In this document: positions 17,162-25,773 of the stretch, piece after piece
How positions within the stretch are numbered: position 1 is the stretch's first letter
How the letters are laid out: the number at the start of each line of letters is the position of its first letter
Program-made: the position numbers and the translations under genes
The notes under the pieces: generated by a model
What the model saw: the letters and a program-made list of their open reading frames with translations, nothing else
Told to the model about the DNA's origin: nothing
Databases searched by the model: none
Source of the DNA: CAIKMD01 sp036501365
Lineage (GTDB): Bacteria; Pseudomonadota; Alphaproteobacteria; ATCC43930; CGMCC-115725
Direction of reading: 5' to 3'
Length of the DNA: 64,000 nucleotides
Assembly (NCBI GenBank): GCA_036501365.1
Contig: DASYAL010000013.1
Coordinates: 124,001-188,000, forward strand

Positions 17162-18370
17162 TCAGCTTCCCTGGTCGCTGATCGGCTTGCCGACGAGCTG
17201 CCAGCGCGCGCCGTCATAGCGCTTCAACTGCATTGTGTGCATCGGGAAATAATTGTCGGGGCCGGTATCGAGGGTGATGCCGGGCAGGAGCAGCGGCAGC
17301 GACACATTGTGGAGACTGGTCGCGACTTTCATGATATTGGCGCGGGTGAGATCGTTGCCGGCGCGCTTCAGCACCTCGACCATGGTCTGCGCCGAGACAT
17401 AGCCCAAGGCCGACGAGCGATCGGATTCCTGGTCCTGCGCCGGGATGTATTTCTGCACCCAGGCGAGATAGTCCTTGATCGCAGGGTCGTTCGCCCAGGC
17501 CGGATCGCTCGGATCCTTGGCGCTGTCAGTCGACATCACGCCTGTGAGCTTCGCGTCGCCGACCGGGCCGATGACAGCCTTGGCGGTCGCGACGAACGGC
17601 AGGAAGATCAGCAGATTCTCGCCGCCCTGATCGCGCGCCGCCGAGACCGCCTGCGCCGCGGCGCGGCTCTGCGCGATAAGATAGAGCGTGTCGACGCCGG
17701 CGCTCTTCAGCGACAGGATCTGCGAGGTGACGGTCGGATCGGTGACAGCGTAGCTCGCCTTCGCTACCACCATCGTCTTCGCTTTGTCGCCCAGCGTCGC
17801 GAGGAACGGGTCGAGATGGTCGCTGCCGAAATCGTCGTCCTGATAGAGGATGCCGATCCTGGCATTGGGATGCTCGGCCAGGATGTATTTGGCGAAGACC
17901 GTGGATTCGAGCGCGTAGCTCGCCTGGAAGCCCATCGTCCAGGGATATTTCTTGGGGTCGATCAGGCTGCTCGAGCCGGTGGTGACGAAAAGCTGCGGCA
18001 CTTTCTTGTTGTTGAGATAGGGCCGCACCGCGACATTGGTCGGCGTGCCGAGCTGGCCGTACATCAGCAGCACCTGGTCCTGCTCGACGAGACGGCGGGT
18101 CTGCTCGACCGTTTTCGGCGGCTGGTAGCCGTCGTCGAGGGCGATGAAGTTGATCTTGCGGCCGTTGACGCCGCCCTGATCGTTGATCATGGCGAAATAG
18201 CCGGCCATCTCACGCTCGACGGAGCTGGTGCTCGAGGCCGGGCCGGAGAACGGCCAGGTATTGCCGAGCTTGATCTCGGTGTCCGAGGCGCCAGGATCGT
18301 AGGTTCCCGCGGCGAGCGCGGCGGCCGGCATCAAGGCGAGAAGGCTGAGAGCAACGGCGATACGCTTCAT
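17162..18370 (-). CDS. Branched-chain amino acid-type ABC substrate-binding protein (LivK-like)
   Basis: 402 residues with a signal peptide (MKRIAVALSLLALMPAAALA/AG). Peripla_BP_6 layout: ASDTEIKLGNTWPFSGPASS, GGVNGRKINFIALDDGYQPPKTVEQTRRLVEQDQVLLMYG, the TPTNVAVRPYLNNKKVPQLFV region. Homologous throughout to the LivK-like gene at 49965-51176. It follows the M24 gene by 116 bases; the spacer holds a TTGACA at 18427-18432 on this strand without a clear -10, so an own promoter is possible but unproven. Feeds the LivH/LivM pair downstream. Confidence 0.9.
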   Translation of the reverse strand: MKRIAVALSLLALMPAAALAAGTYDPGASDTEIKLGNTWPFSGPASSTSSVEREMAGYFAMINDQGGVNGRKINFIALDDGYQPPKTVEQTRRLVEQDQVLLMYGQLGTPTNVAVRPYLNNKKVPQLFVTTGSSSLIDPKKYPWTMGFQASYALESTVFAKYILAEHPNARIGILYQDDDFGSDHLDPFLATLGDKAKTMVVAKASYAVTDPTVTSQILSLKSAGVDTLYLIAQSRAAAQAVSAARDQGGENLLIFLPFVATAKAVIGPVGDAKLTGVMSTDSAKDPSDPAWANDPAIKDYLAWVQKYIPAQDQESDRSSALGYVSAQTMVEVLKRAGNDLTRANIMKVATSLHNVSLPLLLPGITLDTGPDNYFPMHTMQLKRYDGARWQLVGKPISDQGS

Positions 18371-18486
18371 GCGGATGCCTCCCTGATCTCCCGCTTGCCG
18401 GCGCCGATGAGTGCCAGCCGCGCTTTTGTCAAAAGTATCCGGCGCTTCGGCCGGATTTTCAACGGCAAATCGGGCGCGCCACTTGC

Positions 18487-19683
18487 CTAAACGAGCTCGA
18501 ACAGGCGCTGCGGCGTCTTGTGCAAGCGCTCCGGCCCATTCGGGCCGATCAGGAAGTTGTTCGTGTTGCTCATGAAATTCTTGCCCACCAGCATCGAGGC
18601 GTGGAGGCCGAGATTCATGTTCTCGCGCACCGTCATCTTTTCGTCCTGCCGGATCAGCGGCCGCTCGACCATCTCATAGCCCTGGCCGTGGCAGAGGATG
18701 CGCTTTTCCTCCGGCAGCTTGTGCGCGCGCATGAAATCGTTATGCGCCGCGAAGACGTCTTTGCAGGACGCGCCCGGCTTGAGGCGGTCGAGCACGTTCT
18801 GTTCCGCCGCCAGGACCAGGGCGTGCGCGTCGACGATCTCCGGCGGCGCCTTGCCCATCACCGCGAAACGGAAGAGATGGGTGTAGAAGCCCGCCGGCCC
18901 GTTGCATTCGATCATGATGCCGACGATGTCGCCCTTCTGGATCTCGCGGCTCTGCATGTATTTCGGCTTGACGAAGCTCGGCTGGCCCGGCGGCGTCGCC
19001 ATCACGATGTAGAGCCCTTGCGAGCCGCCGCGCAGGGTCGTGAGATATTGCATATAGGCGGCGACCTCGAACTCCTTCATGCCCGGCTTTACGTGATCGA
19101 GCAGCAGGGTCATCACCTCGTCCTGCATCGCCGCGGTCTCGCGGATCAGCTTGATCTCCTCGGCGCTCTTGATCGCCTTCAAGGCGTCGATCAGATCGGT
19201 CGCATCCTGCCAGTCGAGATCGGGCAGCAGCTCATGGAGTCCCTGCGCGAAGCCGTGATACATGCCGTTGGCGCCGACCAGGCCGACACGGCGATAGCCG
19301 CCGCGCTTCAGCTCATTCGCCATCAGCTCGGCGTCGTAGCGCGCGGTGTAATCGACGGCGCCGTTGAAGCTCGGCGTCGAGACGCGCTTGCCGATGCCGC
19401 GGAATTCGGGATGGTCGCCGTTATAGCTCCATTCGCCGCCGAAAATGCCGACCTCGCAGGTCGTCATCAGCCCGCCCGCCGGGAAGATCACCGAGCGCGG
19501 ATAGGCGTTGGTTGCCGGCGTGTCGGTGAACCAGCGGGTATAGCCGCCCATCCAGTCCTCGGAGCTTTGCAGCACCAGCGCATCGAGCCCGGCCTGCCGC
19601 ATCGCGCCGCGCGCCGCCGCCCAGCGGCGTTGCAACTCGGCGGTCGAGATCGGATTACGGATCGGCGAGGCGGCTTCGGGCAT
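18487..19683 (-). CDS. Creatinase-like M24-fold protein with altered metal site
   Basis: 398 residues; start at 19683 (MPEAASPIRN) has GGGAG upstream, whereas an in-frame start 84 bases earlier falls inside the preceding cupin gene. An N-terminal creatinase-type domain (about 20-160) is followed by a pita-bread M24 domain. Of the five canonical metal ligands only the His in LCHGQGYE is obvious: the first Asp is Glu (IMIECNG), the second is His (FYTHLFRF), and the two Glu positions read His (LGLHASML) and Asn (NTNNFLIG). This resembles metal-independent creatinase more than aminopeptidase P or prolidase. It sits with a Rieske oxygenase and cupins, so it may cleave a C-N bond in a small nitrogen compound. 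Confidence 0.75.
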   Translation of the reverse strand: MPEAASPIRNPISTAELQRRWAAARGAMRQAGLDALVLQSSEDWMGGYTRWFTDTPATNAYPRSVIFPAGGLMTTCEVGIFGGEWSYNGDHPEFRGIGKRVSTPSFNGAVDYTARYDAELMANELKRGGYRRVGLVGANGMYHGFAQGLHELLPDLDWQDATDLIDALKAIKSAEEIKLIRETAAMQDEVMTLLLDHVKPGMKEFEVAAYMQYLTTLRGGSQGLYIVMATPPGQPSFVKPKYMQSREIQKGDIVGIMIECNGPAGFYTHLFRFAVMGKAPPEIVDAHALVLAAEQNVLDRLKPGASCKDVFAAHNDFMRAHKLPEEKRILCHGQGYEMVERPLIRQDEKMTVRENMNLGLHASMLVGKNFMSNTNNFLIGPNGPERLHKTPQRLFELV

Positions 19684-19696
19684 CGTCCTTACTCCC

Positions 19697-20146
19697 TTAG
19701 CGCGCGGCGGCGTCGACGACCACGGTTGCGAACCGCGCCGGCGCGGTGCCTCGATTGGCCCAGCCATGGACGGTCGCGCGCTGGATCATCACGTCATGCG
19801 GCTTCATCGTCACCTCGACCCCGTCATCGAGCAGCATGGTCAGCGAGCCGGCCAGCACGACGATATAGTCGATGGTCTCGGTCTTGTGCATGTGCGGCTG
19901 GGTGCGGGGCGCAAGCTCGAGGATGCGGAACACCGCGCCGCCATTGCCGGGCAGCATCGGAAACGGCTTTGGCGTCGGATCGGGACCGTCGAGCGGCGGC
20001 GGCAGCGTCTCGTTGATCCAGAGATTGGCGATCTGGATATCGGCCTGCATCTTGCCGGGCTGCGATTCGATCACGCTGTCGGCGCCGACCAGCGAGCAGC
20101 CCTGCGCGTCATGTGCGGTGACAATGCGCCGGACTTCGAAGCCCAT
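19697..20146 (-). CDS. Cupin-domain protein (second of a tandem pair)
   Basis: 149 residues from ATG 20146, with GGAGGG upstream and only two bases after the previous stop. Single beta-barrel cupin: motif 1 PHMHKTETIDYIVVLAGSL (His, His, Glu) and a motif 2 region HDVMIQRATVHGWANRG. Strongly similar to the neighbouring cupin at 20149-20610 (both begin with FxVRRIVT and share the NRG/NRS tail). Could be a small dioxygenase, isomerase or sensor; the tandem layout suggests a heteromer. Function unknown. Confidence 0.82.
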   Translation of the reverse strand: MGFEVRRIVTAHDAQGCSLVGADSVIESQPGKMQADIQIANLWINETLPPPLDGPDPTPKPFPMLPGNGGAVFRILELAPRTQPHMHKTETIDYIVVLAGSLTMLLDDGVEVTMKPHDVMIQRATVHGWANRGTAPARFATVVVDAAAR

Positions 20147-20148
20147 CG

Positions 20149-20610
20149 TCAATGACCCTCCGCCGTCTTGCCGGTCGCGTTGATCAGCACTTCGGCGAAC
20201 ATCGCCGGCTTGCCGCTGCGATTGTCCCAACCGTGATTGGTCGAGCGCTGCACGATCACATCGCCTTCGCGGCACAGCACCTCGCCGACATCGAGCGTCA
20301 TATAGAGCTCGCCCTTGAGGATGACGTAATAGTCGATCGTGTCGGTCTTGTGCTTTGTGGTGTCGTTGCCGGGCGGGATTTCGAGGAGGCGGAAGATCGT
20401 GCCGTTGGCGACGGGCGTCACCCGGCCGGCCTTTGTCGTCGGATCAGTACCCGCAAGCGCCGGCGGCGAGCCTTCGGTCGACCAGGGATCGTAGCGGCCG
20501 ACGCGATCGTCGAACCGGCCGGGAATCGATGTTTCGACCGCGTCGCTGCCGATCACCGAGCGGCCGGCGGCATCGATGCTGGTGACGATCCGTCTTACCG
20601 TGAATGCCAC
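20149..20610 (-). CDS. Cupin-domain protein (first of a tandem pair)
   Basis: 153 residues with a GTG start. Cupin motif 1 is TKHKTDTIDYYVILKGEL (one His replaced by Lys relative to its neighbour: TKHK versus PHMHK), motif 2 VIVQRSTNHGWDNRSG. The loss of one metal His may make this copy structural or give different metal preference. Lies 12 bases after the ring-hydroxylating oxygenase beta subunit and two bases before the second cupin. Function unknown. Confidence 0.82.
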   Translation of the reverse strand: MAFTVRRIVTSIDAAGRSVIGSDAVETSIPGRFDDRVGRYDPWSTEGSPPALAGTDPTTKAGRVTPVANGTIFRLLEIPPGNDTTKHKTDTIDYYVILKGELYMTLDVGEVLCREGDVIVQRSTNHGWDNRSGKPAMFAEVLINATGKTAEGH

Positions 20611-20622
20611 GCGAGCCCCGCC

Positions 20623-21120
20623 TCAAAGACAATAGATATCGATCGGGAACGGTATGCGGTCGTTCTCGAGAATGGTCTTCTTCTTGGCGATCACCCAGCC
20701 TTCGTCGCGCCGCGCGAGATCGTATTCGGCACGGCCAAAGAAAATATGGTTCGCGTCCATCAGCGGAAAGAAGGCATGGCACGCCCAGGACGAGCGCAGC
20801 CGGATGCGCTCGTCCGTCGGCGGCGCAAGCGGCAGGATGTTGCTGACGATATGCGTCGTGCGCGGCAGCGGCAGCGCCGCCGGCGAGCGGCCGGAGCGGA
20901 TGCGCACAATGCGATCTTCGAGCCCGCCGCGGCCGGCGAAATACATCAGCGACAGCTCGGTCTGCGGACTCGAGGTCAGATTGCCTTCCGCCGTCCAAGT
21001 CGGGATCCAGTATTCGCAATCCTTGGCGAAAAGCGCGATCCACTCGTCCCAGCGCCGCTCGTCGAGATAAGCGGCTTCGTGGCTCAACAGCTCGATGCCC
21101 GGCGCCAGCAGCTCGCTCAT
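20623..21120 (-). CDS. Aromatic ring-hydroxylating oxygenase, beta (small) subunit
   Basis: 165 residues, SnoaL/NTF2-like fold of the BenB/NahAd family: HEAAYLDERRWDEWIALFAKDCEYWIPTW at the N-terminus, then RTTHIVSNILPL and a FGRAEYDLARRDEGWVIAKKKTILEND C-terminal block. Start overlaps the alpha-subunit stop (ATGA), which fits stoichiometric alpha3beta3 assembly. Structural rather than catalytic in known family members. No ferredoxin or reductase gene follows. Confidence 0.9.
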   Translation of the reverse strand: MSELLAPGIELLSHEAAYLDERRWDEWIALFAKDCEYWIPTWTAEGNLTSSPQTELSLMYFAGRGGLEDRIVRIRSGRSPAALPLPRTTHIVSNILPLAPPTDERIRLRSSWACHAFFPLMDANHIFFGRAEYDLARRDEGWVIAKKKTILENDRIPFPIDIYCL

Positions 21121-22460
21121 CTATAGGCTTTCCGCCCCGCCATGCCCGCTTCCATCAACCGCACCCATTCGCGGAACGGCGCATGCGTGCCGAGCTCGGT
21201 GTTCTGGGTGCGATGGCCCTTGACGCTGGCGAGCGGATGGAGCGCTGCCTCGCGCGCTTCCTCATTGGCCCCGCGCTCGAGCGCGCCAATACCGCGCGAA
21301 TAGCCTTGCAGGAAATCGACGCCGGTGGCGCGGAAACCGGTCTGACAATCGGCGAACACCGTCACGTCGTCGGGTGTCGCATAGCCGCCGGGATTGACGA
21401 AATCCTCGAATTGCCGAAGGCGCGCCGCGCGCTGCGCCGGCGGCTCGCCGATCGGGCCGATGACGTTGCTGCGCAATTCGGTCAAATCGACCGAGATCGG
21501 GCGGAAAGTCCTGAGGATCGGCACGACCTGGTCGGCGATCTGCAAATTGGGGAAGAAGACCGCATTGCGCATCTTGATCATCCAATCGGCCTTGAGATCG
21601 CCGACACGTCCGCGTACCTCGTCGATCGAGGCATAGACCGCGCGGCGCTCGGGCTCCGCGACCTCATGCCAGACCGAGCTGTGGCCGTTCGGGAATTCGT
21701 AGGCGCCGATCTGCACGGCGTTGCGCTTCTGCCAGTCCTGCTCTTTCGCCGCGACATTGCCCTGGCCTTTGCGCCGCCGCTCGGCGATCGCCATGAAGCT
21801 GCCATGGGCGGTATCGACGTGATAAGGGTCCTGTCCGTTCTCGAGCTGCATCTTCCAGTTGCCGCGATAGGTGTAGGCGACGCGGCCGGGAATGATCTCC
21901 ATGCCTTGCGCGCCCTGCTCCATATGCAGGTCGATGAAGAATTTGAGATCGCCCAAATGCTCTTCGAGCGGCGGCACGTCGGGCGACAGGCTGCCGAAGA
22001 TCAAGCCCTTATAGGTCGCGAGCTTCGCCAGCGGGATGAGATCGTGATTTTCCGCATCGAAAGCGGCGGGATAATCCGCAACCTCGCGCTGCTTGATGCT
22101 GACGTTCTTGCCGGCTGAGTCATAGGCCCAGCCGTGATAAAGGCAGACATGAAACTTGGTGTTGCCTTTCTCGAAGCGGCAGACGGTCGCGCCCTTGTGG
22201 CGGCAAGTATTGAGAAAGGCGCAGATATTGCCCTTGGCATCGCGCGACACGACTACCGGCGTGCGGCCGATATAGGTGGTGATGTAGTCGTTCGGCTTGG
22301 CGATCTGCGTTTCGACGGTGAGGAAGTTCCAGGTGCGCTCGAAAATGTATTTCAGCTCGAGGTCGAACAGCTCGGGATCGGAATAGACGTCGCGATGCAC
22401 GCGGAACACGCCTTCCTTGGGCCGGTCGTCGACATAGAACCGGGCTGGCTTCACCGCCAT
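21117..22460 (-). CDS. Aromatic ring-hydroxylating oxygenase, alpha (Rieske) subunit
   Basis: 447 residues. Rieske [2Fe-2S] ligands C86, H88 (NTCRHKG) and C106, H109 (CLYHGW); mononuclear iron site D211-x2-H214-x4-H219 (DPYHVDTAH). The presence of a beta subunit puts it in the benzoate/anthranilate/salicylate-type oxygenases rather than the phthalate type. GGAG ribosome site. First gene of an operon running through two cupins, the M24 protein and LivKHM, with a promoter candidate 55 bases upstream. The substrate is probably an aromatic acid; BenA-like identity is inference. Confidence 0.9.
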   Translation of the reverse strand: MAVKPARFYVDDRPKEGVFRVHRDVYSDPELFDLELKYIFERTWNFLTVETQIAKPNDYITTYIGRTPVVVSRDAKGNICAFLNTCRHKGATVCRFEKGNTKFHVCLYHGWAYDSAGKNVSIKQREVADYPAAFDAENHDLIPLAKLATYKGLIFGSLSPDVPPLEEHLGDLKFFIDLHMEQGAQGMEIIPGRVAYTYRGNWKMQLENGQDPYHVDTAHGSFMAIAERRRKGQGNVAAKEQDWQKRNAVQIGAYEFPNGHSSVWHEVAEPERRAVYASIDEVRGRVGDLKADWMIKMRNAVFFPNLQIADQVVPILRTFRPISVDLTELRSNVIGPIGEPPAQRAARLRQFEDFVNPGGYATPDDVTVFADCQTGFRATGVDFLQGYSRGIGALERGANEEAREAALHPLASVKGHRTQNTELGTHAPFREWVRLMEAGMAGRKAYR

Positions 22461-22514
22461 GCGCGTCTCCTGCCTTTCAACATTTCGCGTCTTCTGCTTG
22501 AATTGAGGGCCGAA

Positions 22515-22543
22515 AACCTAGTCATTGCGCGGCGTCAAGTCAA
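22515..22543 (-). promoter_or_regulatory. Candidate promoter of the Rieske oxygenase operon
   Basis: On the minus strand, TTGACT (22543-22538) and TAGGTT (22520-22515) with a 17-base spacer, ending 55 bases before the alpha-subunit ATG, in the 98-base spacer shared with the divergent CMD gene. Confidence 0.4.
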
Positions 22544-22558
22544 CGCGGGGAGGATCAC

Positions 22559-23107
22559 ATGGCGCGGTTCAAGTATCTGACGAATGAAGAGGTGGCGCCG
22601 GAGCATCGCGCACAGCTGCGCGACATCAACCTGACGCGCCTGTTATTCCACAATCCCGAGCTGGCACAACTCTCCAACGCGCACGCGATGTATATCCGCA
22701 ACAAGTCGAAGCTCGATCCGCGGCTGCGCGAGATGGCGATCCTTCAGGTCGGCTATTGCGCACGATCGCCCTATGAATATTCGCACCACGTCAAGATCGG
22801 CCTCGATTTCGGCGTCAGCGAGGCCGATATCCGCGCCATTGCCGCCGAGACCGCCGGCCGGCCGACCCGTCTCGATCCACTCGCCAAGGCCGTCCTCAAG
22901 GCGGCGCGCGAGCTAGCAACCGAGATCACCCTGTCGGACGAGACCTTCGCCGTGCTGCAACAGCATCTCGACACGCCGCGGCTCTTGGAGCTGTTCGATG
23001 CGATCTGCTCCTATTGCGGCACGGTGCGCATGCTCGCGGCGCTGAAGATCGATGTCGAGCCGGACTACGCCGTCTATCTCGAGAAATTTCCACTGCCGAA
23101 GGATTAG
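22559..23107 (+). CDS. Carboxymuconolactone decarboxylase (CMD) family protein
   Basis: 182 residues, GGGGAGGATCAC ribosome site. All-alpha AhpD/PcaC-like fold; the core reads RLREMAILQVGYCARSPYEYSHHVKIG, close to the PcaC-type YEWxxH motif, with the CxxC of AhpD peroxidases absent (only one Cys in the core). C-terminal helices end LFDAICSYCGTVRM. Transcribed away from the Rieske operon; converges on the enoyl-CoA hydratase gene with stops overlapping by 4 bases. May act on a lactone or muconate-type product; not proven. Confidence 0.82.
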   Translation: MARFKYLTNEEVAPEHRAQLRDINLTRLLFHNPELAQLSNAHAMYIRNKSKLDPRLREMAILQVGYCARSPYEYSHHVKIGLDFGVSEADIRAIAAETAGRPTRLDPLAKAVLKAARELATEITLSDETFAVLQQHLDTPRLLELFDAICSYCGTVRMLAALKIDVEPDYAVYLEKFPLPKD

Positions 23108-23895
23108 GCTTTCGGATACCAGTTCGGCTTGCGCTTCTCGAGGAAGCTGGCGACGCCTTCCTTCGCCTCATCGGTTTCGAGCATGCCGCGCCCCGCCTCT
23201 TCCAGCTCGCGCAGCAGCGTCTCGGTAAGTGGCGGCGGCGAAAGCTTTGCGGCCAGCGCTTTGAGGCCGGCGATGGCGCCCGGTGCGCTTGCGAGGAATT
23301 CCTCGATCTGCTTCTCGAGCATCGGCTCGATCGCTTCGGCCGAAGCTGTGTCGTGGATGAGGCCGAGCGATTTCGCTTCGGCTGCCGAGAAGCGCTCGCC
23401 CGAGAGCCCGTAGCGGCGGAAGGCGCGATAGCTCATCGCGCGCAGGAAGATCGGCACCAGCGGGCCGGGCATCAGCCCGATGCGCACCTCGGGGATCGAG
23501 AAGATCGCATCGCTTGTGGCGAAGGCGACATCGCAGCAAAGCGCAAAGGCAAGCCCGCCGCCGACTGCCGCACCGTGCAGCATGGCGATGGTCGGTTTCG
23601 AGAGCCGGTCGAGCGCCAGCAGCACATCGATCAGCTTTGGACCGGACTCGCGCGCGGCGGCGGGCGCACTCTGATTGGCGCGGTGCCAGACGATATCGGC
23701 GCCGACGCAAAAATGCTTGCCGGCGCCACGCAACACGACCACCCGCACCGCCCGATCGCCATCGAGCGCAGCGAGCTCGGCCGCCAGCTCGCGGAGCATG
23801 ATGTCGTCATAGGCGTTGCCGCGATCGGGTCGGTTCAAGGTGACGGTCGCGACCCCGCGTGGCCCGCGCTCGACGGCGATGCGCTCGCGGCTCAT
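23104..23895 (-). CDS. Enoyl-CoA hydratase/isomerase (crotonase) family protein
   Basis: 263 residues from ATG 23895, which overlaps the acyl-CoA synthetase stop (ATGA). Crotonase landmarks: TLNRPDRGNAYDD, the first oxyanion-hole block GKHFCVGADI, the second MLHGAAVGGGLAFALCCD, and the acidic active-site segment IPEVRIGLMPG. Last gene of a degradation operon with an acyl-CoA synthetase and two acyl-CoA dehydrogenases; expected to hydrate the unsaturated CoA ester they produce. Confidence 0.9.
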   Translation of the reverse strand: MSRERIAVERGPRGVATVTLNRPDRGNAYDDIMLRELAAELAALDGDRAVRVVVLRGAGKHFCVGADIVWHRANQSAPAAARESGPKLIDVLLALDRLSKPTIAMLHGAAVGGGLAFALCCDVAFATSDAIFSIPEVRIGLMPGPLVPIFLRAMSYRAFRRYGLSGERFSAAEAKSLGLIHDTASAEAIEPMLEKQIEEFLASAPGAIAGLKALAAKLSPPPLTETLLRELEEAGRGMLETDEAKEGVASFLEKRKPNWYPKA

Positions 23896-25772
23896 GCATC
23901 GCTCCAATCGATACGGTGCCGCACCGTATAGGCCTTCATCGCATCGCGGATCTTGCTTTCGATGGCGGGGCGTTCGGCTTTGTGGCCCGTGACTCCGATG
24001 ACGGCGAGCGTGCCATGCGTCGCGTCCGGCCGGACATCGACCTCGATCTCGACCGGCGCGCCGACAGCGCCCGCCAGAACCGCGCGGAAGGCGCGCGAAG
24101 CCGCATCCTGGCGCAGCAGCGCCTTGTTGGGCTTGCCGATATCGGTCAGCGGCAGCGGGTCGACGATGAAGATCTCGTCGGGCGTGCCGGCACGCTCGGT
24201 GATCTTGCCGCGCACGAAGGCTTTGAGCTCCTCCGGCGCCGCTTCCTTGCCGCTAACGAGCTGAACATAGGCAATCGGCAGCTCGCCGGCATAAGCATCG
24301 GGCTTGCCGACCGCGGCGCAGAGCAGGACGGCGGGATGCCGGCGCAGCACATCTTCGATCAGCGCCGCGTCGATATTGTGACCGCCGCGGATGATCACGT
24401 CCTTCACCCGGCCGGTGAGCCAGAGATAGCCGTCGCGGTCGAAGCGGCCGACGTCGCCCGAGACGAACCAGCCATCGGCGCTGAACAGGCCGGGATTGAA
24501 ACGCGCATCGACATAACCCGGCGTCACGCCCGGGCCTTTGATCAGCACCACGCCGATCTCATCCACCGCGCAATCGCGTTCGATACCGCCCCCCGCGTCG
24601 AGCTTCACGGCGCGGAGCTGCGTATAGGGAATGCGGATGCCGGCCGCGCCGTAACGCGGGTCGCCGTCCCGCGGCGCCTGCGTCACGTTGGCGGTGTATT
24701 CGGTGGCGCCATAGGTGAGCAGGCAGCGCACCCCGGCGATGCGCTCGATCTCGCGCGCCACCTCGATCGGCATGCCGGTCGAGCCGGTCGGCATATAGGG
24801 CCGCAGCGAGGAAATATCCTCACCCTGCGGCGGGTTCTTGGCCAGCACCGAGAGTGTCGTCGGCACGCCGGCAAGGACAGTAACGCCGCAGCGCTCGACG
24901 AATTTCCAATAGCGCGCGATGAATTCCTTGTTGCGCGCGCCGAGCGCGGTCGGGATCACCACGCGCATGCCGTCGGCGATTGCCGAGACGCAGCGATTGT
25001 AGAAGCCGGCGACATGGAAGATCGGATAATCGGCGAAGATCACGTCCTCGGCCTGGTGCGCCATGACGAGGTTGCTCACCCAGATCTTATAGGCGAGGCC
25101 GCGATGGGTGATCTTGACCAGCTTCGGCGAATCCGTGGTGCCGCCGGAATGGATATAGGCGACGATGTCCTCCGGCGCGGCATGGCGCGCGAAAGCAAGG
25201 CGGTCGGGCTGCGAGGCAATGCGCCGCGCGAAATCGCTGGCATCGATGCGCCCGCCGCCGGGTCCGGCCACGGTCAGGATCGTCACCTCGGGGCCGAGCT
25301 CGTCGGCGATGGTGCGGAAATTTTCCCAGATCTCGTAACCGGGGGTGGGACCCTGCACCACCACGACCTTGGCGCGCGCGGCGCGGATCAGCTCCAATAT
25401 CTGCGGCGGCTTCAGCATCCAGTTGAGGCAGCACACCACGCCCGCCGCCATGCCGCCGAGCAGGGTCACGTAAAGCTCCGGCAGGCTCGGCATCAGCGCG
25501 ATCACCGCATCGTCCTTGCCGACGCCGAGCGCGTAGAACAGGTTTGCCGCCTGGGTAATCTGCCGGCGCAACGTCGCGTAGTCGACCTGCTGCGGCGCCG
25601 CCGCGGGATCGGCGGTCTCGAAATACTCGATCGCGACCTTGCCCGGATCGCGCTCGAGGCCGCGCCGCACCCAATCGTTGACGTCCCAGGAGAAGATCTG
25701 CTGCTCGAGCGGCACCCGCTCGATCGCCTCGATATCGCGGAGATCGCGGATGCGTGGATAGTCGATGGCCAC
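23892..25772 (-). CDS. AMP-forming acyl-CoA synthetase
   Basis: 626 residues, GTG start. ANL-superfamily enzyme: P-loop YIHSGGTTDSPKLVK (the usual TTGxPKG is TTDSPKL), A5 motif LLTYGATEYT, A7 VSGDVGRFD, A8 GRVKDVIIRGGHNID, A10 lysine in IGKPNKALL. The C-terminus is about 75 residues longer than usual after A10. Activates an imported acid as its CoA thioester for the neighbouring dehydrogenases and hydratase. Fourth in an operon behind the binding protein at 27986 and both dehydrogenases. Confidence 0.9.
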   Translation of the reverse strand: MAIDYPRIRDLRDIEAIERVPLEQQIFSWDVNDWVRRGLERDPGKVAIEYFETADPAAAPQQVDYATLRRQITQAANLFYALGVGKDDAVIALMPSLPELYVTLLGGMAAGVVCCLNWMLKPPQILELIRAARAKVVVVQGPTPGYEIWENFRTIADELGPEVTILTVAGPGGGRIDASDFARRIASQPDRLAFARHAAPEDIVAYIHSGGTTDSPKLVKITHRGLAYKIWVSNLVMAHQAEDVIFADYPIFHVAGFYNRCVSAIADGMRVVIPTALGARNKEFIARYWKFVERCGVTVLAGVPTTLSVLAKNPPQGEDISSLRPYMPTGSTGMPIEVAREIERIAGVRCLLTYGATEYTANVTQAPRDGDPRYGAAGIRIPYTQLRAVKLDAGGGIERDCAVDEIGVVLIKGPGVTPGYVDARFNPGLFSADGWFVSGDVGRFDRDGYLWLTGRVKDVIIRGGHNIDAALIEDVLRRHPAVLLCAAVGKPDAYAGELPIAYVQLVSGKEAAPEELKAFVRGKITERAGTPDEIFIVDPLPLTDIGKPNKALLRQDAASRAFRAVLAGAVGAPVEIEVDVRPDATHGTLAVIGVTGHKAERPAIESKIRDAMKAYTVRHRIDWSDA

Positions 25773-25773
25773 G

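Noticed and set aside
16187..18490. 767-codon open frame on the plus strand opposite LivH/LivK
   Set aside because: Low-complexity Arg/Asp/Glu-rich translation typical of the antisense of GC-rich genes; the opposite strand encodes recognisable LivH and LivK proteins with signal peptide and ribosome sites.
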